Shown: positions 52,501 through 60,376, counted from the stretch's first letter. The stretch: 64,000 nt of DNA from UMGS1387 sp045539625 (GCA_045539625.1 JAZQFS010000016.1:6671-70670), one strand, 5' to 3'. Numbers and translations: made by a program. The notes: generated by a model from the letters alone, not told the origin.

Positions 52501-54128
52501 ACGACGAGAATGTTATCGCAGATTACACAAACGGCTATACAATCAACATTGGTGATATCGAATACTTTGCTTTCTACGGCGGAGGCAAAACATTTAACAA
52601 TGTTAAACTTGTGTCCAGTGCTGAAACGACATATATCGAAAAAGCAACATTCACAAGTGATAGTGGTATTTCATTGAATATTAATTCTGAAAACATTACT
52701 TTCAAAGGCGTTAATGTAAAAAATGACAATGTTGCAATGCTATCTCAGTTTGACGGAGCAAAGATATTAATTGCTGAAAATTCAACATTTGATACACTAA
52801 CAGATGATAAGTCAACAAAAGTAATTGTAAATAACATTGAACTTTCAAACAATGCTGGCGAAACAGCACAGTGGATAATTGACGGTACATTATATGTTTA
52901 CGGAAATACCGAATTTGCAGGCAAATATATAGCGGTTGCCAAAGCTATAACTACATTGTCTAAAACTGAGTTTGAAAACTATGTAACGGGTGTTTTCACC
53001 ATTACTTTCAACCCGGTCGGCGGATCTGTTTCCACAACCTCAAAATCCGTAACATATGGCAGTCCATATGGTACGCTTCCCGTACCTACAAGAACGGGAT
53101 ACACATTCACAAGATGGACGTTGTCTGATGATGATGCCACAATAAATGAAAGTAGTATTGTTTCTACACCGGCGGATCATACATTGATTGCACGGTGGAA
53201 GGCAAACGAATATACGGTAAAATTTAATACAAATGGTGGCGTTTGTTCTACACCCTCAAAAACAGTAACATATGGTTCGACTTATGGAGATTTGCCCACA
53301 CCGACAAGAGATTATTACGAGTTTCTTGGTTGGTATACGGCAAAGACCGGAGGTACAAAAATTACATCATCTACAAAGGTATCTATAACCGCAGAACAGA
53401 CACTCTATGCACAGTGGAAGCAAAAAGATGTTTCAACAAATTGGGTGCTCAAGTCGGAAATGCCGACTGGTGCTCAAGTGGTAAACACAAAGTACACCTA
53501 TGCCAAGACACATTATACCACTTCAAGCTCTTCCACAATGAGTGGTTGGACAAAGTATGATACCACATGGGCTTGGAGCAATTATGGCTCTTGGAGTGCT
53601 TGGCAGTATGGAGCTGTAACTGAAACAGACAGCAGAGATGTTGAAACACAGCAGGTTGTAGATGTTCCTGCACATACTGAATATAGATATGGGGCATATG
53701 TTGGCGATAACAACCGAGGGAACAGACCTTGTAGTTATTGTGCAACAGGTTACACTAATAGGACGCCTAATGAAGTCTGGACAGAATGGTCTGATTCAAA
53801 AATACCTACGCCAAGCGGATGGAATTATAAATGTTACCGTGCTTGCACGCATAAGGGCGGTCAGTATTTTTCCGAACCAGATTCTCCTGGTGGTCGTGGT
53901 CAAGGATACTATTGGCATGACTATGTAGTTGAGGGTTATAGCGATGTCTTCTTCTGGGAAGAAACTCGCCAAGTTGCAGCCACATATAAAACTCAGTACA
54001 GATACAGAGATAGAAGTAAGATATACACATATCACTTCTATAAAGTAGAAGACCTTGAATCAACTTCTTATCCAACAGGTGATAATATTTCTACTATCAA
54101 TGAATGGGTACAGTACCGAGAAAAATAA
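49530..54128 (+). CDS. Giant secreted cohesin-dockerin protein with beta-rich, leucine-rich and InlB-type repeats
   Basis: The 1532-residue protein has a signal peptide (about 1-27, AFAAD), a cohesin (about 28-165) and a type I dockerin (about 170-240) with two Ca loops (DLNESGYIDSTD, DVDDNDYLDSTD). Two ATCTDDGNVAYWAC-type repeats follow (about 250-345), then a Ser/Thr/Glu-rich beta region (about 500-790) whose amphipathic strands recall pore-forming or adhesin folds. Leucine-rich repeats (about 850-970), two InlB/Listeria-Bacteroides repeats (about 1150-1290; GYTFTRWT, YEFLGWYT) and a C-terminal Trp/Tyr-rich region (SNYGSWSAWQYG, TQYRYRDR) complete it. AAGGAGG fixes the ATG at 49530. No hydrolase domain is seen. 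Cohesin and dockerin in one chain could allow polymerisation or chaining. Confidence 0.85.
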   Translation: MKNRFISAFLAFVMIFTIIPFNAFAADVQETTAVVSVKNTTAEPGNTVTVNVVIENNPGILGMTLKLNFDDSIATLKSVKNGDALSAMSFTPPTGDALVSGCNLVWDAEEVKAEDIKDGVMAMLTFEIAEDAIPGAFVDIDFSYNKGAIRDSDFSAIDVSIVSGRISILDYTPGDLNESGYIDSTDVVFLRRYIAGGYTTPEGNPITINEFAADVDDNDYLDSTDIVSIRRNIAGGYGVELLPHTEKCKHISLTAIPAKEATCTDDGNVAYWACDDCSKVFSDAAATTEITIEDTILTVEHQTTYTPEKEATTYADGNIEYWTCSTCGKLFSDSTCENEIELKDTIIQKLTGNTYTVYFKDAQTGKATFVSLDNQETSVSSITKDKSERYDFPQFKKYGFFALCLTDSNGNIITGIDAGTTGDVDVYVHWMSNRNQTRPVKELGKPQIIEDKENGQIYFVYEIGEIDNVPIEVLFNAGEIDEEMVHEKTSVKVKNTATENVTAIAETVAMATTKSASMTLSEDWINKYSLDEEWAATQDSEKVANLKKYIEDGGQINISSQYGGEDTHTDTSGSSTTDTHKDTTGKVNTESSEDGGNEESQLAGKFGASYSVDALGVKAGMDFEISAYQKEGSNWKEAESEQNSSGTEDSHETTRYNDISDSYSNHWNTEEGYTMSNKIGTETDISTALRTAITENSKKSYSDEYQRGSLTTESQNISHNEGREYSAAITFSEEEEITDSTTVTLTFKTKGHYRFIRAGKLDVYAVVGYDIKNNTYSVSTFSMFEKGTKEIWDFSETGTFKDGEIGVLPFEVPYEVEEYILGETAYTNGLYFNIAEGAVTRYDGTAKNVLIPNYYSKNGNMTYVRTLGNDPQTLKPLFAGNENIEVVRLSKYITSIPDGAFEGCTNLKTVIAPGVTSIGANAFKGCENLNKFIVSTKVTTLGDNAFVDCPEVIVNASNSSVARAATTAGANKITINVEDMSGKFTEKVLDDDENVIADYTNGYTINIGDIEYFAFYGGGKTFNNVKLVSSAETTYIEKATFTSDSGISLNINSENITFKGVNVKNDNVAMLSQFDGAKILIAENSTFDTLTDDKSTKVIVNNIELSNNAGETAQWIIDGTLYVYGNTEFAGKYIAVAKAITTLSKTEFENYVTGVFTITFNPVGGSVSTTSKSVTYGSPYGTLPVPTRTGYTFTRWTLSDDDATINESSIVSTPADHTLIARWKANEYTVKFNTNGGVCSTPSKTVTYGSTYGDLPTPTRDYYEFLGWYTAKTGGTKITSSTKVSITAEQTLYAQWKQKDVSTNWVLKSEMPTGAQVVNTKYTYAKTHYTTSSSSTMSGWTKYDTTWAWSNYGSWSAWQYGAVTETDSRDVETQQVVDVPAHTEYRYGAYVGDNNRGNRPCSYCATGYTNRTPNEVWTEWSDSKIPTPSGWNYKCYRACTHKGGQYFSEPDSPGGRGQGYYWHDYVVEGYSDVFFWEETRQVAATYKTQYRYRDRSKIYTYHFYKVEDLESTSYPTGDNISTINEWVQYREK

Positions 54129-54199
54129 TCAACTATCAAGCGGTGGCTTTATGTCGCCGCTTAGTTTCTAAACAATTCAGATAAAAAAGAGGTGCAAAA

Positions 54200-54736
54200 A
54201 TGTCAGAGTATGAGTTGCTCAGAAATGAAATTGTTGAATGTTATGATACCATAAAGCAATACAATTTGGCGGCATATGCTACTGTAGTGGCAATTTTTGC
54301 TTTTGCAACTGAACAGAGTGATAGTTTTTTATACTATTTAATTCCTTATGTTGCAATTATTCCGCTGTATATTGCGTGTGAAAGTAAAAATCATAATATT
54401 TGTAAAATTGCGGCGTATATGTATGTTTTTTTAGAAGGTGATAATAAATATAATTGGGAACGTAGACATCAAAAATATGATGAGCTATTTAGTCAAAAAA
54501 GAAATTGGAGATCAATTTCTTTATATTACTTCTTGTCAATATTATGTTCGATAATGTCAATTGTAAAAATCTATATGTTAAACTACAATTTACACATAAA
54601 ACTACTTTTTAGCATACTTGTATTTGTATTTACAATAGTTGTAATTGTTATTATGAAGGCAAATACTATCAATTATGTTGATTGCAGAAAAACAATGATA
54701 GAGAATTGGGAGAATATAAATAAATCAGTGGATTAA
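54200..54736 (+). CDS. Small membrane protein, unknown
   Basis: I do not recognise this 178-residue protein. It has four predicted membrane helices in two hairpins (YATVVAIFAFA, YLIPYVAIIPLYIAC, then YYFLSILCSIMSIVKIYML and LLFSILVFVFTIVVIVIM) separated by a charged cytoplasmic loop (WERRHQKYDELFSQKRNW), and ends in a short polar tail. The layout vaguely recalls SLATT-type membrane proteins, but no motif decides this. AAGAGGTG precedes the ATG. It follows the giant cohesin-dockerin gene by 71 bp without a terminator and is closed by a strong one, so it is probably the last gene of the operon. Confidence 0.6.
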   Translation: MSEYELLRNEIVECYDTIKQYNLAAYATVVAIFAFATEQSDSFLYYLIPYVAIIPLYIACESKNHNICKIAAYMYVFLEGDNKYNWERRHQKYDELFSQKRNWRSISLYYFLSILCSIMSIVKIYMLNYNLHIKLLFSILVFVFTIVVIVIMKANTINYVDCRKTMIENWENINKSVD

Positions 54737-54814
54737 GTGCTAGATATGTGACATTGATAGAAAATTGTTGATTTCTTGAATAAAAGAAAAAGTTATAAAT
54801 TAATTGATAATATT

Positions 54815-54857
54815 GGACCGCCCTCTAAACAATTCTGCTTTAGAGGGCGGTCCTTCT
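54815..54857 (+). terminator. Strong intrinsic terminator of the cohesin operon
   Basis: A 15-bp perfect hairpin, GGACCGCCCTCTAAA / TTTAGAGGGCGGTCC, is followed by TTCTTCTGTAAATG. The same tail follows different hairpins at 56908 and 59642. Confidence 0.85.
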
Positions 54858-55000
54858 TCTGTAAATGAAAATACAACATTTTAAATATTATACACATCAA
54901 CACAAAAACTAAAAACAATCAATTGTCTTTAATTTGAGAAAGTGGATTGCATAATATTGCATATAGTTTTACAAGACGATATCAGGAGTAAATACTTGTA

Positions 55001-56146
55001 TTAGTTTTCTCGGTTTTCCTTTTTAAATTGTTTTTGCTTTAATACTATCGCTTCTAATTCTTTTTGATGCATATCTATTTCTTTTTCGTACTCTCGTTTC
55101 TCTTTGCTTACATCAAATATGTTTATGTATGCAACAACAATGGAAAGTATGGCTGTGATGAGTGGGAATATAGTTAAAATTGTAATTTCTTCGTAAAACT
55201 TTCCTTCCACTGCTATCGCAAATGTAATAGTAAGCGCAATTACAAGGAGGAATGAGGTCATCATTAAAACGCTATTCTTGGTTTTGTTCCTTTTTTCCTT
55301 GTGTTTAATTTTAAGTTCGGAAATTTGTTTTTTTAAGGTGTTTTCTTCCTCTTTTGCGGAGTGAAATTCAAGTATTGATTTAAACTTTTTTAATTTTTCT
55401 CGAATTGATTCATCGGAAAGTATGGTATAACAAACATTAAAAACTTGTTCACCGTAATTTGCACTCGTATTTTCTAGATCAGGTATTTGAGAAATAGAAA
55501 ATGCTTTTCGTATTTTCCAATCAAACATTATTGTCTCAATGTTTGTGAAAACAGTTCCACCAGAAACTTTTGAGTAAATCTCATATTCGTCTTTGCTTGC
55601 TTTATTAAAAACTTGATACACTTTTTTTTCGTTGATAATATCTCCAATTTTCAAATATAAACTTCTCATTGCAGCGGAACTTATAGCATCTGTTTCCATA
55701 ACGGTTAGATTAACATCACATAGTGGCAAAATAAGTTTTAATATATCCGTATACCCTGCCTGACAATCAAAAAGCACAACATCATATTTTTGAAAAATAT
55801 CATTATGTATTAGTGATTTGCCGTCATCTTTATGGGTATATGTTTTTGTGATTTCTTTTGTTATTTGCGTTATAGAAGGTATAAAATCACAATTAGAATT
55901 TATATTTACAAAACTTGTTTTTTTATTGTTATTATCACAAAAAAGTAAGTCATAAAATGACAGTATATTCTTCTTTTTATGTGACAATTTGTCTTCATAG
56001 AAATATGTTGCACCATTAGTGCTTAAATCGCAATCTACTAAAAGGGTCTTTATTCCACACCTAGATAAAAGAGAAGCCATGCTTAATGCTAATGTGGTTT
56101 TTCCACTACCACCTTTTCCGCTAATAAAAGAGATTGTTTTACACAT
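55001..56146 (-). CDS. MinD/ParA-like ATPase with C-terminal coiled coils and two membrane helices
   Basis: This 381-residue protein starts with a deviant Walker A, ISGKGGSGKTTLALSMA (about 7-23), the switch I/II region LLVDCDLSTNG and VVLFDCQAGY, so it is a SIMIBI-class ATPase. After about 235 residues come a coiled coil (EEENTLKKQISELKIKHKEK), two adjacent membrane helices (LMMTSFLLVIALTITFAIAV and ILTIFPLITAILSIVVAYI) and a second coiled coil to the end. Fused membrane anchoring is unusual for the family. GAGG fixes the ATG at 56146. The membrane partner ends 5 bp upstream. The role is unknown; polar localisation of surface complexes is speculation. Confidence 0.75.
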   Translation of the reverse strand: MCKTISFISGKGGSGKTTLALSMASLLSRCGIKTLLVDCDLSTNGATYFYEDKLSHKKKNILSFYDLLFCDNNNKKTSFVNINSNCDFIPSITQITKEITKTYTHKDDGKSLIHNDIFQKYDVVLFDCQAGYTDILKLILPLCDVNLTVMETDAISSAAMRSLYLKIGDIINEKKVYQVFNKASKDEYEIYSKVSGGTVFTNIETIMFDWKIRKAFSISQIPDLENTSANYGEQVFNVCYTILSDESIREKLKKFKSILEFHSAKEEENTLKKQISELKIKHKEKRNKTKNSVLMMTSFLLVIALTITFAIAVEGKFYEEITILTIFPLITAILSIVVAYINIFDVSKEKREYEKEIDMHQKELEAIVLKQKQFKKENREN

Positions 56147-56151
56147 GTTTT

Positions 56152-56661
56152 TCACCTCGCATTAATACTTCCTAAATTTCCTGTATTCAAATTCTCATTG
56201 AATTTTTGCACTCTATCATCGTTATTTTCACTGGAGTTTTCAATATCTGAAATGTTATCTTCTTTGCTTACACACAATATAAAACAATCTAGTAACATAT
56301 AGGCCATAACGCATATAGAGATTATAAACATAGTTGTATGCAAATTTTCGTTATATTCTGCAGTAAACAGAATAATTGCGGATATAACCAAAATGGAACC
56401 TATTGCAAAACAAAACAATGAGAGCAGAATTCTAGTAACTAACTCGTTTTTTCCGTGTATCCTTGGAGTAAATTCCATTAGCAGAGCAAGTGAAAATATA
56501 AAATATGCACTTCCTACGCCAACATTTAAATCCTTTACAACATATATACCACCAATCCAACATATAATCCAAACTAACAACTTAATAATATATTCCATTT
56601 TTCCACTATACAAGTGCATTTCAGAAAAAATACTTATTATTTTGTTCACATAATCCACCAT
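56152..56661 (-). CDS. Membrane protein, partner of the MinD-like ATPase
   Basis: I do not recognise this 169-residue protein. It has four predicted membrane helices (about 22-140; YIIKLLVWIICWIGGIYVV, AYFIFSLALLMEF, ILLSLFCFAIGSILVISAI, MFIISICVMAYMLLDCFIL) and a polar, Asn/Glu-rich cytoplasmic tail of about 40 residues. GGAAG lies eight bases before the ATG at 56661, and a good promoter lies just upstream. It ends 5 bp before the ATPase start, so the two form an operon and probably one membrane complex. Confidence 0.65.
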   Translation of the reverse strand: MVDYVNKIISIFSEMHLYSGKMEYIIKLLVWIICWIGGIYVVKDLNVGVGSAYFIFSLALLMEFTPRIHGKNELVTRILLSLFCFAIGSILVISAIILFTAEYNENLHTTMFIISICVMAYMLLDCFILCVSKEDNISDIENSSENNDDRVQKFNENLNTGNLGSINAR

Positions 56662-56696
56662 CCTATCATCTTCCAAAATTCAACATTTTATTACAT

Positions 56697-56725
56697 ATTA
56701 TACCATAATATATTCGTTTTTTCAA
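56697..56725 (-). promoter_or_regulatory. Sigma-70 promoter of the membrane protein-ATPase operon
   Basis: On the minus strand, TTGAAA (56720-56725), a 17-bp spacer and TATAAT (56697-56702) lie 36 bp before the ATG. The rest of 56726-57073 is AT-rich apart from the hairpin repeat at 56908. Confidence 0.8.
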
Positions 56726-56907
56726 TGTAAATTTTGAAAACATAGCTTTAGTTTAGATATTTTGTCGAGCATATAAATGCACAATAATTTGATTTTAAGC
56801 TATAATTTGTACTATGAACAAAATAAAGCATTAGATATGCTTTAAATTGTTATATTTACATTTCAAAATGGCTAGAGTGGATATTTGATTGCGAGTAATT
56901 AAACAGG

Positions 56908-57000
56908 AACTACCACCCAAGCCAATCACATCTTGGGTGGTAGTTCTTCTGTAACTGTAAAGATATTTCTGTCAATATACAGAGATAGATATTTGTATTG
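56908..57000 (+). repeat. Hairpin with conserved tail, copy 2
   Basis: AACTACCACCCAAG (56908-56921) pairs with CTTGGGTGGTAGTT (56932-56945), followed by CTTCTGTAACTGTAAAGATATT. It is about 80% alike over 90 bp to 59642-59730 and shares the TTCTTCTGTAA tail with 54854. Confidence 0.75.
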
Positions 57001-57073
57001 TGTTTATCTGCTGCAAAAAATGTTTTTTTATTGAATTAGAACTTTTACATTATTTAATGTTATAGCACTAATT

Positions 57074-58141
57074 TCAACCATCGGTTTTTACTGAATACTC
57101 TTTTAAAAATAGATTTGGTAAGAAAATATCCCTTCTCAAATCGTAATCTTTGATAGCGTTTTTAAGGCTTAACTTGGGATTGGTGGTAACCGGATCTTGA
57201 AGTAATTTTGCGGGTTCCTGTAAAATTTTTATCGTATCATCGTCCAGTTGTTTGGATAGATAATAATCCTCTGTATATAAAAAAATAATACGATTAATTA
57301 TTTCAAGTCGTTGTTCCTGTGAAAGGCTAGCTATATGGTCTTCAAATTGTCTATATCTTGTGCTTTTTGAATCAACAAACAGAATTATTGCCGTAGCATT
57401 TTTCAGAGGAAAAACAGCAATATGTATATACTCAATTTTATAGTTGTGTTTGTGGTTAAAAATATTATTGATTTCTTCTCCATCAATACCAGTTATTAGT
57501 GGAATCATACCTTGAAATGCTATAGGACACGTGTGATTTAATTTATCATAAGAAACTACTCTGATCCAACTTTCAGAAGTTGTCAAAAAAGATTTCGAAA
57601 CATTATAGATTTCATAGCATTCTTGAATATCTCGTTTTCTTGCTTCAATTTGAGCATCAAGAATCTTATTTACAAACAACGATAATATCGGATTCTTTTC
57701 TTTTATGAGACCTTTACAATCTTCAAAAAGCTCTGTTTCGGTTTCATGCTTATAGATATCTCTTAAAGCATTTTTTAGTGCTATTTGGTTTAGTGCTATT
57801 TCTGTAGGATATTTTTCGTATGCCTCTACTTTTTCATAATTTTGAAACACACGGCCATCGCAGGATTTACAAATAATGTGAAAAATTCCCGCATTGCCTA
57901 TTCCGGAATCGTTACTAAGTAATTTTGAATCAATTAATGTATTAAACGAATTCAATTTTCCGTTCCATGCAATATTTTCAAGGCAAAACCGGGGAATCGT
58001 GTGTGAATCACAAAACCCACCCTCTTTGCCGCACAGCAGACATTTTTTATGTCGGGACTTTTTTCTTGCGTCTTTAATTTGTGTGTTTAACTTTCTCTTT
58101 ATCTCAATTATTTCTTCAGTAGTTAAACCATCGGTGCCCAT
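57074..58141 (-). CDS. Zinc-finger protein with HNH-like CLLCG...SHTIPRF motif
   Basis: This protein of about 355 residues has near its N-terminus KKCLLCGKEGGFCDSHTIPRF and about 40 residues later ICKSCDGRVF. The CxxC pairs with SHxIPRF are typical of HNH-related zinc domains, where the His would be catalytic or metal-binding. The long remainder (about 100-355) is mixed alpha/beta with no recognised motif. I chose the ATG at 58141. A GTG at 58165 is possible but also poorly served by a ribosome site; AGGGG is 22 bases before the ATG. Island-type DNA and repeats on both sides suggest an accessory, perhaps defence-related gene. Confidence 0.6.
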   Translation of the reverse strand: MGTDGLTTEEIIEIKRKLNTQIKDARKKSRHKKCLLCGKEGGFCDSHTIPRFCLENIAWNGKLNSFNTLIDSKLLSNDSGIGNAGIFHIICKSCDGRVFQNYEKVEAYEKYPTEIALNQIALKNALRDIYKHETETELFEDCKGLIKEKNPILSLFVNKILDAQIEARKRDIQECYEIYNVSKSFLTTSESWIRVVSYDKLNHTCPIAFQGMIPLITGIDGEEINNIFNHKHNYKIEYIHIAVFPLKNATAIILFVDSKSTRYRQFEDHIASLSQEQRLEIINRIIFLYTEDYYLSKQLDDDTIKILQEPAKLLQDPVTTNPKLSLKNAIKDYDLRRDIFLPNLFLKEYSVKTDG

Positions 58142-58318
58142 ATCAATTCTTTTAATAAATATCACCCCTATAAAACAAAATTTCTTCGATTTTACTTATC
58201 CAATGGACTATCCACAAATTTCTTGCTTACACTAACATTTTATCACAATTAAAATAATCGCATCGCATTATACATTGTGTTTACCCAGTTCTGCTATTTT
58301 TCCCAAATCCAGTCACAT

Positions 58319-58642
58319 TCAGACGATTGAACAAATTGCATTTTCTCCCAAAAAGGAATAGAGTGTCTTAGTGGTTGCACAATAATTTGTTGGACATCTT
58401 GACAATTCTTCAAATATGATATTATACGTTTGCCTACTCCTGCTTTTTTTCTTTAAAGTTTCAAATGCAATAATAACAAGAGTTTTGCTACTATTGTCGA
58501 AATAATAATCTATAAAGGCAACTACTTTCCCTTTTTCGAAAACACTTATTACTTCGCTATTGAGTAAGTAAGATTCGAAAGAATTGAATAAACACAGTTT
58601 ATTGGAGCCTTCATCTCCAATAGTATAGTTGTTGAATGTCAT
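58319..58642 (-). CDS. Hypothetical protein, 107 residues
   Basis: I do not recognise this protein. It has alternating strands and helices (NNYTIGDEGSNKLCLFNSF, KVVAFIDYYFDNSSKTLVII, YNIIFEELSRC) with a pattern that could be a small degenerate acyltransferase-like fold, but the acetyl-CoA loop is missing. The ATG at 58642 follows GGGTGA; an in-frame ATG at 58654 is an alternative. It lies about 25 bp after the 58668 gene in the same direction, so they probably share a transcript. Confidence 0.5.
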   Translation of the reverse strand: MTFNNYTIGDEGSNKLCLFNSFESYLLNSEVISVFEKGKVVAFIDYYFDNSSKTLVIIAFETLKKKSRSRQTYNIIFEELSRCPTNYCATTKTLYSFLGENAICSIV

Positions 58643-58667
58643 ATATTCACCCATTTTTTCAAGCGAT

Positions 58668-59453
58668 TTATTTTATTCTTTCATCTAACAGTTTATAAGG
58701 TTTTATACCCTTTATTTCAGGCGGAGTATCCATGTATATTTTTTCATCACCGATATCTTCAAGAAAATTTGTAACAACTTTTTCACAAGATTCTCGCAAA
58801 GAAAACAATGTTGTTTTAATATCAGAATTTTTGCTTAAATAGTCACTAAACGAACTTAAAACAACATCAATCACGTCACAAAGATGAACACATAAATATC
58901 TATCAATGTAATACGCATTTGCGGTAATCATTGCTTTGTTAAAATTTAATTTCAGCACAAACGTGTTATCTGATACTCGATGTCGGTAGAGATTCCATTT
59001 CATCTGTTCGGGCGTACAATGGCTATAATTATTTAATCCATTTCTTATTAATTTTCTATATTCGCCTAAAGGGGTTGACTCATCTATTGTTTGTCCCTCG
59101 GTCCAATACTTTGCTGCCTCACTAGCCTTTAACTCTCCATAATACCACTTTATTGCCATTTCTTCACTGGCGGCTACTGCGGCAAAGCAGTCAAGTGCAT
59201 CTTCCATAGCTCTCAGCATTGTGATGGCGGATGAATGATACCCTGCACCATTTATTATTCCGACACTATCAAGAATACCCAGCAAATGCAAAATAATAGC
59301 CGAAGACGCTGTACGAGAATCTTCAGAATAATTATTCGAAAAAGGTTCTTCGCTGAATATGTTCCATAGCAACTTTGATGCTTGCTGTATAGGACTTGTT
59401 ATTCCTACTGTATCGCTATATGGAGATTGTAATCTCTCGTTGAGTACATTCAT
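58668..59453 (-). CDS. Helical hypothetical protein (HEPN/DUF5677-like)
   Basis: The 261-residue protein is almost entirely helical. The segment GAGYHSSAITMLRAMEDAL followed by a later NGLNNYSHCTPEQ resembles DUF5677 or HEPN-like proteins, where a conserved Arg/His pair may form a ribonuclease site, but the classical RxxxxxH is not evident, so activity is uncertain. AGAGGAA fixes the ATG at 59453, eight bases away. It leads a two-gene unit with the 107-residue protein. HEPN-type genes in variable regions are often abortive-infection components; that is an inference only. Confidence 0.55.
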   Translation of the reverse strand: MNVLNERLQSPYSDTVGITSPIQQASKLLWNIFSEEPFSNNYSEDSRTASSAIILHLLGILDSVGIINGAGYHSSAITMLRAMEDALDCFAAVAASEEMAIKWYYGELKASEAAKYWTEGQTIDESTPLGEYRKLIRNGLNNYSHCTPEQMKWNLYRHRVSDNTFVLKLNFNKAMITANAYYIDRYLCVHLCDVIDVVLSSFSDYLSKNSDIKTTLFSLRESCEKVVTNFLEDIGDEKIYMDTPPEIKGIKPYKLLDERIK

Positions 59454-59641
59454 ATTAATTCCTCTTTTGTTCAAACTATAATAACATATATTATATCAAA
59501 AGCATATTAATAAATCTGCCCATTTCTCATAAATACACTATTTATTCAATACTTGATATTGTATCAGTTCTTTTTATGCTTTCATTATATAACAATTCTA
59601 GTGCAAAAACCATATAGTTTCGAAAAACATTTTATGACAAA

Positions 59642-59730
59642 AACTACCACCCAAGTCCATCACGACTTAGGTGGTAGTTCTTCTATAAATGCAAAGACAT
59701 TCCTGACAATATGCAGGGTTCGACTTTGCG
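59642..59730 (+). repeat. Hairpin with conserved tail, copy 3
   Basis: AACTACCACCCAAGT / ACTTAGGTGGTAGTT is followed by CTTCTATAAATGCAAAGACATT. It closely resembles 56908-57000 in the same orientation, so the pair are direct repeats around three accessory genes. It is also placed to end tmRNA transcripts on the opposite strand. Confidence 0.75.
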
Positions 59731-59735
59731 TGTTA

Positions 59736-60089
59736 TGGTGGAGGCGGCGGGAATCGAACCCGCGTCCGAAAATCCATTCATACACCTTTCTACGAGCGTA
59801 GTTTGTTGTTAAAATTCCCCTCACAGCCCATCAACAAACAAACGGGCAGGGAAGGTAGCTTCATAAGTTCATGCCACGGCTCAAAGCTTTGCCATGTTCA
59901 CGTTCACTGCTAATGTGACACCGAGTTTCGGGCCGCAGTACTCCCGAAGTCGATGACGCCGCACTTAGGCAGCGTAAGCTAATCTGTTATTGTTAGCGTT
60001 TATTTTTAGTGTGTGGCGTTTTAAAGAGCTTCCACAACCTCTGCTCGCTTAGCATACTTCAAAATCCCCGTCGAAACCTTGGCGCCCCC
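59736..60089 (-). ncRNA. ssrA: tmRNA (transfer-messenger RNA)
   Basis: The gene for the ribosome-rescue RNA spans about 354 nt. The 5' end GGGGGCG pairs with CGCCTCC before the encoded CCA (59736-59738), forming the acceptor stem. The T-arm GGTTCGATTCCCGCC and the 5' AAGGTTTCGACGGGGATTT are typical. The tag frame runs through GCT AAC AAT AAC AGA and ends TTA GCT TAC GCT GCC TAA, so the proteolysis tag ends NNNRLAYAA. The exact resume codon was not fixed. SmpB is not in the window. Identification is secure. Confidence 0.95.
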
Positions 60090-60128
60090 GTATGGACGCA
60101 TTGAAAGGACAGCCTTCAAAGCATATAT

Positions 60129-60157
60129 ATTTTACCATTTATATCGACGGCTGTCAA
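60129..60157 (-). promoter_or_regulatory. Promoter of the tmRNA gene
   Basis: On the minus strand, TTGACA (60152-60157), a 17-bp spacer and TAAAAT (60129-60134) lie 40 bp before the mature 5' end. Confidence 0.85.
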
Positions 60158-60292
60158 GTTAAATAAATGTTACATCACGGCTTGTTTTGCCGATTTTTGG
60201 CGAGGCGATGGGTTTTTGTGTGTATATTTCACTAAATGTGAACGACTTTGTGATACAAATTGCCAAAAATACTTTTGTTTATAATGCTTCTA

Positions 60293-60321
60293 TTGACACG
60301 GAGAAGATTTTGAGGTATAAT
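60293..60321 (+). promoter_or_regulatory. Consensus promoter of the GLUG-repeat protein gene
   Basis: TTGACA (60293-60298), a 17-bp spacer and TATAAT (60316-60321) match consensus fully, 55 bp before the ATG. Confidence 0.87.
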
Positions 60322-60376
60322 TTACTCGGTATAATTGCGATAAACTATCTAAATTTTTATAAGGAAGTATTTGATT

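Noticed and set aside
54815..59730. Hairpins after successive genes plus a tyrosine recombinase at 45282 as an integron cassette array
   Set aside because: The hairpins lack the GTTRRRY core and R'/L' spacing of attC sites, gene orientations differ, and the recombinase has no integron-specific insertion visible. Its neighbouring inverted repeat explains it better.
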